This document shows positions 22,847-30,164 of a DNA stretch of 31,698 nucleotides, one piece after another. The notes below the pieces were generated by a model that worked only from the letters and a program-made list of their open reading frames with translations, ran no database searches and was not told the DNA's origin. The stretch lies in contig CAMLRJ010000003.1 in assembly GCA_946482345.1 (NCBI GenBank), positions 1-31,698 of the forward strand. The letters run 5' to 3'. The number at the start of each line of letters is the position of its first letter. Position 1 is the first letter of the stretch. The DNA is from an uncultured Cellvibrio sp. (GTDB taxonomy: Bacteria; Pseudomonadota; Gammaproteobacteria; Pseudomonadales; Cellvibrionaceae). The translations under genes were made by a program, and so were the position numbers.

Positions 22847-25036
22847 ATGCTCGACACTATCAAAACTCACATCACGGCCATACTGGGTGAAAAGGGCTTG
22901 GCAGCGGCATCCGGTTTTCAGTACAGCGAAAACCAATACCATTATGCGCTTCAGGTCGCTGAGGGATTATTCCCCTCCGACTCCCGCACAGCGGTGAACG
23001 CATTGCAGGCGGCTACCGGCACAGGAAAAACCATTGGCTACCTGGTGCCGCTAATGCTGTATTCCGCATTGACAGGCGAGCGCGTTGGCGTTTCCACCTT
23101 CACTCGCCTATTGCAGGCGCAAATCATTAGCGAAGACGCAATCGCCGTCGCTGAATGGGTGGCCACGCTAACGCATGTGCGATTGAAGGTGGCACGGCGC
23201 GTTGGCCGCACCGCTTATGTCTCCGTTGAGGCATGTCAGGTCTTGCAGGATAAATTAGCCGACGATTCCCTCCCTCATGAAAAAGCAATTGCCTTTCTTG
23301 CAGCCCTTATCGAATGGGCATCAAAAAATGGCAAAGACGGAAAACCAATAAACTCCTGCGTTATCGACGACTTCCTGAGTGAAAACCTCTACGAAAATTT
23401 GCCAGAGGGCATAAGTGTATCGCAATTAACCGTTGACCCCGGAGAAGAACACCCTGCCTACAATCGCGATGTGCAGCTCAGTAAAGATGCTGATGTTATC
23501 GTTGTTAACCATGCCCTTCTCGCTGCGCATGCGTTTCGTCGCGGCGAATCTTTGGACGATGACAAACGTAAATTATCAGTTTTGGTATGTGATGAAGCGG
23601 ATCGGATGGCGGATGTCGCGGCACGCATAACATCCGCTGATTTGGCAATGCATAAAGTCACCCGAAAATTGCTCGACTTTGCGGACGCCATCGACAACGA
23701 CGATATTGCAGACAAAGTAACCGATTTGTTTACCGTCATTTCGGATATTGATAATTATCGTCCAGACGGTGTGCAATCGTTATTGCTGAATACTCCACAA
23801 GCAAAATCAATTACGAACGACATTAGTGTTCGCATTAAAAAACTGTTGCAGGTTTTAGAGCCTGCGGTGGAGAAAAGCCTTTCTGCGGAAGCAAGCTCAC
23901 CCTCCCACATCGTGGGGAACCAGCATGTTTTTGAAAGTGTTTACAACATAATGCTGGATCTGAAAAAAATTGGCAGCAAGCTAACCTCCGCATCACAGCA
24001 TTCCGCAGTCATGCTCACCTGGTCTCCAATCCGCTCACTGCCTCGCATTTGTTCTGCTGAACGAAATGCAGGCCGTATTTATCGCAATTATTTTATGTCT
24101 GCCAACGCTGAAAATGATCAGCCTGAAGGAAGCATAAAGGCAGTTCTATTTACCTCGGCAACGCTCGGTGCGACAGGCGCTGTTAAGGATTCATCTTTCG
24201 ATGACTTCCTGGCTGACCTCGGCATTTTCCGCGCAGCACCTCCCGGTAAATCAAAATCTGACTATCAGGTTCGCTCAGACCTTTTCAAGTCTTACGAACC
24301 TTCACTATTTGGCAACATGGAGTTTGTATTACCAGATCCCCGTGCTAACCCTCCCCGAATGAGCTCCGACGAAAATGAGGCTGAAAGTGATCCTGAGTGG
24401 CTGAAGTACACAGCCGCTGCTATTCGCGCAGCGCACGCAACCGGCAACCGTACTCTCGTGCTTACTACCTCATTTGAGGACACGCATTCACTGGCTGAAT
24501 TAATTGCCGATCTATCTCCTTTGACCCATAAACGGGGCACCAAGCTCGCGCAGTTGCTTACCGAGTATAAAGCGACCCCTGGTGCGATATTGCTATCGCC
24601 CTCAGCGTGGGAAGGCGTTAACTTGCCGGGATTAGTTAACGAGTTGGTAATCAGCAAAATTCCCTTCGGTAACTTACAAGAAGGCGATTATGAAATCCTG
24701 AGATTGGATCTAATTTCACGCGGCTATGATCGCGAGGCAATTAATAAAGTGTTGCAAGGTAAAAACCTGAAAAATACGCTCAGAAAGATGAGTCAAGGCA
24801 TAGGGCGTGCGGTAAGATCCAGAACAGATCGCAGTCGGATATGGATTTGTGATGTACGATTCCCTCTCCCTGGTTCCATTACAGGTTCGATTGATCCTGT
24901 AGTGTTGGACGCGCCACCAAGAAATACAAATCGTGCGTTTGTGGCGACGATCCCGCATCGTTTCATGAGCAACTATGAAACAGCGCCGGTATTTCGTTGC
25001 GACACCCACGAGATTTACTTGCCGGAACCATTTTAA
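22847..25036 (+). CDS. csf4: Csf4, DinG-family helicase of type IV-A
   Basis: A 729-aa superfamily 2 helicase with Walker A ATGTGKT (56-62), DEAD at 249-252 (VCDEADRM), motif V LLSPSAWEGVNLPG, and motif VI QGIGRAVR at 650-657. This is the DinG-like helicase that defines type IV-A and that is needed for plasmid interference in studied systems. The four cysteines that hold the iron-sulfur cluster in E. coli DinG do not appear between Walker A and DEAD; only one or two Cys are there, so a cluster is unlikely. The ATG at 22847 has GAGG 5 bases upstream and lies 8 bases after the cas6f stop; a TTG at 22835 would overlap that stop. It is the last gene before the right inverted repeat. Confidence 0.92.
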   Translation: MLDTIKTHITAILGEKGLAAASGFQYSENQYHYALQVAEGLFPSDSRTAVNALQAATGTGKTIGYLVPLMLYSALTGERVGVSTFTRLLQAQIISEDAIAVAEWVATLTHVRLKVARRVGRTAYVSVEACQVLQDKLADDSLPHEKAIAFLAALIEWASKNGKDGKPINSCVIDDFLSENLYENLPEGISVSQLTVDPGEEHPAYNRDVQLSKDADVIVVNHALLAAHAFRRGESLDDDKRKLSVLVCDEADRMADVAARITSADLAMHKVTRKLLDFADAIDNDDIADKVTDLFTVISDIDNYRPDGVQSLLLNTPQAKSITNDISVRIKKLLQVLEPAVEKSLSAEASSPSHIVGNQHVFESVYNIMLDLKKIGSKLTSASQHSAVMLTWSPIRSLPRICSAERNAGRIYRNYFMSANAENDQPEGSIKAVLFTSATLGATGAVKDSSFDDFLADLGIFRAAPPGKSKSDYQVRSDLFKSYEPSLFGNMEFVLPDPRANPPRMSSDENEAESDPEWLKYTAAAIRAAHATGNRTLVLTTSFEDTHSLAELIADLSPLTHKRGTKLAQLLTEYKATPGAILLSPSAWEGVNLPGLVNELVISKIPFGNLQEGDYEILRLDLISRGYDREAINKVLQGKNLKNTLRKMSQGIGRAVRSRTDRSRIWICDVRFPLPGSITGSIDPVVLDAPPRNTNRAFVATIPHRFMSNYETAPVFRCDTHEIYLPEPF

Positions 25037-25045
25037 CGGTGCCAG

Positions 25046-25169
25046 CCCTAGCATCGTCCCGCTGATGGACAGGCGGACGATGCCTGCGGCACCCTGGGCA
25101 CAAGCCGTGGAAAACGCTTAGGCGTTTACACACCGCTTCCACCCAGTTCGCCCCACCTGACCACAGCGA
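25046..25169. repeat. Right 124-bp inverted repeat flanking the CRISPR-Cas cassette
   Basis: The reverse complement of 17688-17811 with 4 mismatches. It begins 9 bases after the csf4 stop, and its hairpins may also terminate the csf2-cas6f-csf4 message. No direct target-site duplication is evident in the bases flanking the two copies. Confidence 0.9.
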
Positions 25170-25268
25170 CACAAATCGTGAAATCTTACAACGCCCGCGA
25201 TTCACAACAGTTTTAAATTAATTGTGATCGCTTAGTACAGAACCCATCCAAACGACTTGGAGTATAAA
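25170..25268 (+). promoter_or_regulatory. Upstream region of the 533-aa gene with an inverted repeat
   Basis: A GCGATTCACAA...TTGTGATCGC inverted pair (25197-25231, one bulged T, 14-base centre) surrounds a TTTTAAATTAA stretch that could hold a -10 box. It may be an operator or a hairpin; evidence is weak. Confidence 0.25.
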
Positions 25269-26870
25269 ATGAAGTTGCTAAAAATAGAAAAATGGAACGA
25301 CCTATTCTCTGAAATAAAGGCGCACCGACTATTTAAAACAAACCTAACCAATCGCCAAAGCAAAATGTTACTTGCGGCTCCTGTTTTGGCGGCTCGACAA
25401 ATCCTCAACAATGCCGCACATCTTCTGAATAAAGATCATCTGCGAATATGCATTGCAGGTTCAGATTTTCTCGATAGCGGCAATAATGGTGACGCCTACC
25501 GGTTATTGCCAATGCTGCTTGACAGACCAGACATTTCCATCACGGTTGACCTCGTTGGACCTGATTGTATGCAGCACGATTTTAATCACGAATTCCTACT
25601 GAAAGCTCCCGACACAAAAAACGTTATCGTTTCATTCAAGAAATTACTTTTGGGCGAGTACCTTCGTACCGAACCGTTACCTGATGTCATTATCCTAAAT
25701 ATGCCGGGGTTTGAAGAGCACTCAGATGATTGGTTTGTTCATGATGATGGTATACAAAAAGCGCTGATGAATAGCATCCCTGTATTGGGATCTTCTTACT
25801 CTGACGATGAAGCGGAACTTGACGGGATCTATGCATGTGCTCACGGGTTTAATGTTGCTAGCATTCAAAGGAATCCACTTCCTTTTACCGAAGGTACTGA
25901 AAATACATTCTTCACCTGGGCTGGGGAAACCTGGGTTCTCAATTTGGGATCGGGTAAAACAGATGATGAATTGCTTGAACTGTGTGAAATTCGGGTACAG
26001 CTCGTTGATGAGTACGTTGATTTGCATTCGGAGCCATACATTGGCAAGGAATTAATTGAGCAGGTTCCGGTGATTTTAAAAACTATAACCGGTGAATCCA
26101 ATGGCAATAGGTACATTTGGATAGCAGATGGAATATATTATTTTCCAGAATTAAATTCGATTAAGGATGAAGACGGTGACATTATTTTTGATGATGTCAG
26201 TTTAGACACTACCTATATCCATACGATAAAAAACGAACGGCTAAAGGCAACATTAAGTGCCGCCGTCATACGACGGGACTATGACATTTCTGGTGATTCT
26301 TTTGAGGATGAATTATCAGACCAAGATTTTGTAGATGCATTCCGTCTCAATCGTCCAGTGTCACCAACAGATTGTGCCGAAGGGTTAAAAACCTATCTCG
26401 GTTGGGATGTAGAGATTAAATCAACAGCCCCCAGAAAGGAGCATTTAGAATCAACATTTTCTATTCACTCGAATGGCGTTTCTTATCCAGTTGTTGTCGT
26501 CGGTCTTGGCGCTACCATTTATGATTATCATGAGAACGCTGATCCGTTGCTGATTGAAATCATCGAATCTCTGAAAGAGAGATATGCATCTTTCATTCTG
26601 TTAGTCGGTGAAGGTTCGTTTATGCAAATTGATGGCAAAGATGAGTCTCATCATCTTCTGGGTGTGATCTATAAAAATGAAACGGCGTCGTTTCTTTTTT
26701 TCTGTAACGTTGCCCCAGACGATCAACACGGGCGATTTAATATAACCGATAAAATAGCGCTTCCCGAATGGTCCATTACTGATAGCTCCCTCTCCAGTAA
26801 ATATATGGCTCCTATTCTTAACGGCGTTGCTAACACGCTTCAAAGCGCTATGAATCGGCATTTACACTAA
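25269..26870 (+). CDS. Unrecognised acidic 533-aa protein
   Basis: ATG 25269 follows GGAG. The protein is acidic and soluble. Its first 170 residues (MLLAAPVLAARQIL, LRICIAGSDFLDSGNNGDAYRLLPMLL, ISITVDLVGPDCM, and later PDVIILNMPGFEEH) read as alternating strands and helices and recall, weakly, the MSS51 C-terminal-like domain, in which IAG...LVGP is typical. The C-terminal third is unrecognised. There is no membrane or signal segment. It sits alone just outside the right inverted repeat of the CRISPR cassette, under its own promoter region, and is followed by operator copy 3. Confidence 0.6.
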   Translation: MKLLKIEKWNDLFSEIKAHRLFKTNLTNRQSKMLLAAPVLAARQILNNAAHLLNKDHLRICIAGSDFLDSGNNGDAYRLLPMLLDRPDISITVDLVGPDCMQHDFNHEFLLKAPDTKNVIVSFKKLLLGEYLRTEPLPDVIILNMPGFEEHSDDWFVHDDGIQKALMNSIPVLGSSYSDDEAELDGIYACAHGFNVASIQRNPLPFTEGTENTFFTWAGETWVLNLGSGKTDDELLELCEIRVQLVDEYVDLHSEPYIGKELIEQVPVILKTITGESNGNRYIWIADGIYYFPELNSIKDEDGDIIFDDVSLDTTYIHTIKNERLKATLSAAVIRRDYDISGDSFEDELSDQDFVDAFRLNRPVSPTDCAEGLKTYLGWDVEIKSTAPRKEHLESTFSIHSNGVSYPVVVVGLGATIYDYHENADPLLIEIIESLKERYASFILLVGEGSFMQIDGKDESHHLLGVIYKNETASFLFFCNVAPDDQHGRFNITDKIALPEWSITDSSLSSKYMAPILNGVANTLQSAMNRHLH

Positions 26871-26888
26871 ATTCTTTTTCCGCCCCTC

Positions 26889-26917
26889 TTGCGTATCGGG
26901 GGATACGATATTATGAT
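26889..26917 (+). promoter_or_regulatory. Promoter with 17-bp operator, copy 3
   Basis: -35 box TTGCGT (26889-26894), 17-bp spacer, -10 box TATGAT (26912-26917, five of six consensus bases). The 17-mer TATCGGGGGATACGATA lies at 26894-26910 and fills the spacer. Downstream is a methyltransferase gene, as at copy 1. Confidence 0.78.
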
Positions 26918-26972
26918 GATTTCACACCGGTGCAATCGTATTCGTATCTCTCTCATCCCGCTGGAGGTTTTT

Positions 26973-27707
26973 GTGAAGGTTTCAAACGAAGTATTAGCTG
27001 TCCTGAGTAGATCTGAAGTGTCAGGTCCCAACGTTGCGTTGCCAGAGCAACTGGAGCGTAACTTATACACAAAAGTAGACAAAGTGTTGCAAGCTGCTGG
27101 CGGCAAATGGAACCGCAAGGCAAAAGCACATGTGTTCAATGGCGATGCAGAATTGCGCCTCGAACAAATCATCTTAACTGGCAACATCGATTTGCCAAAA
27201 GATGAATTCAATTATTTCCCAACGCCGCCTGCAATCGTTAAAAAACTGATTGCCTACGCGAAACTACAACCAGGTATGGAATGTATTGAACCAAGCGCTG
27301 GTCGCGGTGCGATTGCTGCTCCAATACGTGAAGCTGGTGCGTCCGTGAAATGTGTTGAATTGATGCCGCGCAATGCGAATCACCTTCGCGACATGGATTT
27401 CAATGTTGATGAATGTGATTTTCTGTCCATGGCACCATCGCCAATCTATGATCGCGTGATTATGAATCCTCCATTTTTAAAGCAGTCAGACATCAAACAC
27501 GTCAATCATGCTCTTGCATTTCTGAAGCCTGGTGGATTGCTTGTGGCAGTCATGAGTGCTGGTGTTGTCTTCCGGGAAAATCGGTTGACTTCAGATTTCC
27601 GCGATCTTGTATATGCTCGCGGTGGGCGTTTCGAGGAATTGCCGGATGGTTCGTTTAAGGAATCCGGGACAATGGTAAATACAGTGATCGTGGTAATACC
27701 CGCTTAA
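26973..27707 (+). CDS. DNA N6-adenine-type methyltransferase, 244 aa
   Basis: GTG 26973 is chosen as start because it follows GGAGG and because an upstream in-frame start (26889) falls inside the promoter. The protein has the S-adenosylmethionine-binding motif EPSAGRGAIA at 106-115 and the catalytic NPPF at 165-168, preceded by FPTPPAIVKKL, the N-terminal loop of class I adenine methyltransferases. It probably methylates adenine in DNA. The first 70 residues (with KWNRKAKAHVFNGD) may help recognise the target. No paired endonuclease is adjacent, although a PD-(D/E)xK-like gene follows 1.2 kb downstream. Its stop codon is in the loop of a terminator-like hairpin. Confidence 0.85.
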   Translation: MKVSNEVLAVLSRSEVSGPNVALPEQLERNLYTKVDKVLQAAGGKWNRKAKAHVFNGDAELRLEQIILTGNIDLPKDEFNYFPTPPAIVKKLIAYAKLQPGMECIEPSAGRGAIAAPIREAGASVKCVELMPRNANHLRDMDFNVDECDFLSMAPSPIYDRVIMNPPFLKQSDIKHVNHALAFLKPGGLLVAVMSAGVVFRENRLTSDFRDLVYARGGRFEELPDGSFKESGTMVNTVIVVIPA

Positions 27708-27729
27708 TGCGGGTTTTACTTTACTTTTT
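27698..27729 (+). terminator. Terminator hairpin containing the stop codon in its loop
   Basis: ACCCGC (27698-27703) and GCGGGT (27709-27714) pair around TTAAT, followed by TTTACTTTACTTTTT. The stop codon TAA (27705-27707) is in the loop. It could attenuate transcription into the lipoprotein gene at 27749. Confidence 0.65.
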
Positions 27730-27748
27730 AATCAAGGAAATCATTGCG

Positions 27749-28372
27749 ATGAAATTAGCTTTAATAGTCACTCTCTGTTTTATTGTTACGGCATGTTCCG
27801 ATGGGTTTAATAGTCGTGATCGCGCAACGATTGCAGAATTACAATCTGATGTAAATGAGCTCAAAGAGCAACTGCGGATTGCTAATCAGAAATCAAACGG
27901 TTGTCCAGAAAAGTTGGCAGACAAACCCATTCTGCACCTGCCTCCAAAACTCTATAGCTCAGAAATCGATAAACAACTATCCGAAATAGAAATATTGAGG
28001 CAAGCAAGAGCTGTAACCTTCTATCTTCATCACAATTCAGAGAATGATAGCCCATACCGTGTGTCAGTTCTTGTTGTTGATTATCGTGGTGGTCGTCTTT
28101 CATTCGATGCAGTAAATCCACTGGTTATTTCGGATTTTTTGAAGAAAAATGTAGGGCCAATAAGCATCGAAATGCCCACATTTTTATATCCCAATGATTG
28201 GTACGATCAAGAACAGGTGCTCGCTTTCAAAAAAGCGATGCTAGCTGTGTTTAACGATTACTCTAATGAGCAAGAACGGAAGCGCATCGCGGCTGAGGCA
28301 CTGAATGAATCATTGTCTCCACAAATATTAAACGCTGAAGAGTTAAGAAATTATGAATATCTCAAGCAGTAA
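27749..28372 (+). CDS. Lipoprotein, 207 aa
   Basis: ATG 27749 follows AAGGAAA and gives a signal peptide MKLALIVTLCFIVTAC with a good lipobox (VTAC) so Cys16 would be the lipidated residue. Next comes a coiled-coil-like stretch (ATIAELQSDVNELKEQLRIAN, about 25-48), then a soluble domain with strands such as VSVLVVDYRGGRLSF. No family is recognised. The gene overlaps the next by 20 bases. Confidence 0.65.
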   Translation: MKLALIVTLCFIVTACSDGFNSRDRATIAELQSDVNELKEQLRIANQKSNGCPEKLADKPILHLPPKLYSSEIDKQLSEIEILRQARAVTFYLHHNSENDSPYRVSVLVVDYRGGRLSFDAVNPLVISDFLKKNVGPISIEMPTFLYPNDWYDQEQVLAFKKAMLAVFNDYSNEQERKRIAAEALNESLSPQILNAEELRNYEYLKQ

Positions 28373-28682
28373 ATATATAGAGCTTGAATCAATACCGCTT
28401 AGCGACCTTTTTAAACAAGATCCTGGTGCAACTGGAATTTACATTCCAGCAGCGGGCGGCGATATGAGCATGCGTGATGCCATTGCCAAAATATCTGCTC
28501 AAGCAAAAGCTTATGCGTTTCGCGCAAACAAAAAATGCGTTGTTAAATCTATCATCACTCTTGAGCAGGATGACGATACTGAGCTACCCATCACCGGCAA
28601 GATTTTAAAGGTATTGGTTACTCCAGCGGGTGAGTTTTCTCCTGGTGGGGAGCTATACATGAAGTCCATCGCAAAGACCTAA
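28353..28682 (+). CDS. Hypothetical protein, 109 aa
   Basis: The start overlaps the lipoprotein gene by 20 bases, suggesting coupling. The N-terminus is acidic; the middle, DMSMRDAIAKISAQAKAYAFRANKKCVVKSIITL, looks helical then beta, and the end is Gly-rich. It may be a small DNA-interacting protein like those often found in element operons; not recognised. Confidence 0.5.
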   Translation: MNISSSKYIELESIPLSDLFKQDPGATGIYIPAAGGDMSMRDAIAKISAQAKAYAFRANKKCVVKSIITLEQDDDTELPITGKILKVLVTPAGEFSPGGELYMKSIAKT

Positions 28683-28688
28683 TAAGCA

Positions 28689-28886
28689 ATGGAAAACCGC
28701 GCTGAAATAGAAAGCAGTGTAAGTGGAAAATTGAATCCTACGGACCAACATTCTTTCCGTTGGGACTCTCTTGCACGCTGCAAGATATGCAGCAAGTGCG
28801 GAACAGCAGAACATACAAAGACGTATAAGGGTTTTAAATATTGGTATGCCGGTGATGGATACCATGAAATACCACCGTGCAGATAG
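28689..28886 (+). CDS. Zinc-ribbon-like protein, 65 aa
   Basis: It starts 6 bases after the previous gene. It has C-x2-C-x2-C spacing in RCKICSKCG (residues 31-37) and a terminal Cys, and shows WDSLARCKIC and YKGFKYWY. Probably a small metal-binding protein. Confidence 0.5.
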   Translation: MENRAEIESSVSGKLNPTDQHSFRWDSLARCKICSKCGTAEHTKTYKGFKYWYAGDGYHEIPPCR

Positions 28887-28916
28887 ATTTGCTGAACAGG
28901 AACCTACATTTTCATC

Positions 28917-29777
28917 ATGAAAGACGTTCTCAATGAAGAAACTATTGGTGCGATTTCGCAAAAATATTTTCAAGCAAAAGGCTGGGAAACTTACCCTGAA
29001 GTCGTCATCCCAATTTTTGGAGGCAGACCTGACTTAGTGTGTGCGAAGCACAATCTCTGTTTGGTTGCAGAAGCAAAAATGGGGCTCACATTTCCTGTTA
29101 TCGAACAGCTCGTGCGCTGGCATCTTGATTATGAAGAGGCAAAGCAGAGTACATACCGCAACTTAGAACCGCTCGCGATACCTCACTTAATGGTAGCGTG
29201 TGTCGCTGGCGCTAAATCGCGAATCAGCGGATTAAAGCTGGATTTACTACAGCGTTATCGTATTGGTGTTGTCTCTATACACGATGCCTCTGGATCAAGA
29301 CCCTACAATGAGTCCTCCATCGATATAGAACACCAGGGCCGCAAATGGTGTGTCCTCGAAGAAATCGCACCAAAGATCCAACCCGGTAGCCGTAAGACGG
29401 CCCATAAAATCATCGCTCACCTTCGCGCTGATATGCGCTGCGCCACACCAGGGGCGAGCGGTAAGGTCGGCGGCTATATGACCCCTTTTAAACGCACCAT
29501 GGGTAAGACTTGGCAATTCATTGCCAGTCACAAAGTGGGTGCTGAATTACATATATCTTCGATAGTTCGTTTTGTAAATCTCAATGGCGGGCACCACTAT
29601 ACAAACGACAAGGGCGCTTACGGAGGAATTCTAAGCGGCCTAGAACGGGATGGCATTAAGCACGAATGGTATAGGTTCAAGGTGCCTGATCTAGCCGTTT
29701 GCCAGGAAATGCTTGCGAAGTACCCTACTGACGCCGCAGAGAATTTTTGCGACGAAAGCCAAAAACCACTATTTTAG
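28917..29777 (+). CDS. PD-(D/E)xK nuclease-like protein, 286 aa
   Basis: The N-terminal domain shows GGRPDLV (Asp39) followed 13 residues later by VAEAKM (Glu52-x-Lys54) and IEQL with Gln64. That is the PD-(D/E)xK core, as in restriction-endonuclease-like folds. A C-terminal region (about 150-280) is unrecognised but has basic residues (RADMRCATPGASGKVGG) and a helical section. It may be a DNA nuclease or repair protein; pairing with the adenine methyltransferase gene upstream would make it a candidate restriction enzyme, but the intervening genes and lack of sequence identity make this uncertain. Confidence 0.7.
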   Translation: MKDVLNEETIGAISQKYFQAKGWETYPEVVIPIFGGRPDLVCAKHNLCLVAEAKMGLTFPVIEQLVRWHLDYEEAKQSTYRNLEPLAIPHLMVACVAGAKSRISGLKLDLLQRYRIGVVSIHDASGSRPYNESSIDIEHQGRKWCVLEEIAPKIQPGSRKTAHKIIAHLRADMRCATPGASGKVGGYMTPFKRTMGKTWQFIASHKVGAELHISSIVRFVNLNGGHHYTNDKGAYGGILSGLERDGIKHEWYRFKVPDLAVCQEMLAKYPTDAAENFCDESQKPLF

Positions 29778-29789
29778 TTGAATCAGCTC

Positions 29790-29817
29790 TTGCTATCGTA
29801 TCCCCCGATAGTTAAAC
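29790..29817 (+). promoter_or_regulatory. Promoter with 17-bp operator, copy 4
   Basis: -35-like TTGCTA (29790-29795) and a weak -10-like TTAAAC (29812-29817) are 16 bp apart; the 17-mer TATCGTATCCCCCGATA at 29794-29810 fills most of the spacer. Arms extend to CTATCG/CGATAG. It is followed by the 13-bp element at 29828. Confidence 0.65.
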
Positions 29818-29827
29818 TTCAGTTTAC

Positions 29828-29840
29828 TAAAGCTACTTTA
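29828..29840 (+). promoter_or_regulatory. 13-bp inverted element TAAAGCTACTTTA
   Basis: Identical to 8133-8145. It lies between operator copy 4 and the ribosome-binding site (GAGAGA) of the gene at 29859, so it would be in the 5' untranslated part of that message. Confidence 0.5.
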
Positions 29841-29858
29841 CTTGAAAGAGAGATAGCC

Positions 29859-30092
29859 ATGGGTGCAAACGAGATTAACGAACACCGCTTTGTTGAGGGC
29901 GAGGGGGAAACCATCGTCGATGGCAAATCTGAATATTCTGATTTTCTTCGCGTATATATAAAACGCGAAGACGCTTTGACCTTCGCTCTGAATATCCTAC
30001 GCAAATTGGAAAACCCGAGACCTAATGAAAACCCATTGATTGAGATTCCTTTGTTTGGAGAACTCACCCGTTTCGTGGACGAAAACGATTAG
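29859..30092 (+). CDS. Hypothetical protein, 77 aa
   Basis: ATG 29859 (MGANEINEHRF) has a GAGAGA site and lies downstream of the promoter; an in-frame ATG at 29778 lies upstream of it and is rejected. The small acidic protein ends with FGELTRFVDEND. A central helix (REDALTFALNILRKLE) is visible. Not recognised. Confidence 0.55.
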   Translation: MGANEINEHRFVEGEGETIVDGKSEYSDFLRVYIKREDALTFALNILRKLENPRPNENPLIEIPLFGELTRFVDEND

Positions 30093-30164
30093 CAATTTGG
30101 GCAATGAATTCAATACCTATGCTCAACTAAGGTTTTAAAAACATTTTTTAATTGAGGATCTATT

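Noticed and set aside
17688..25169. A full type I-F system
   Set aside because: The repeats and Cas6 are I-F-like, but there is no Cas8f, Cas5f, Cas7f or Cas2/3; the other subunits match Csf1-4.
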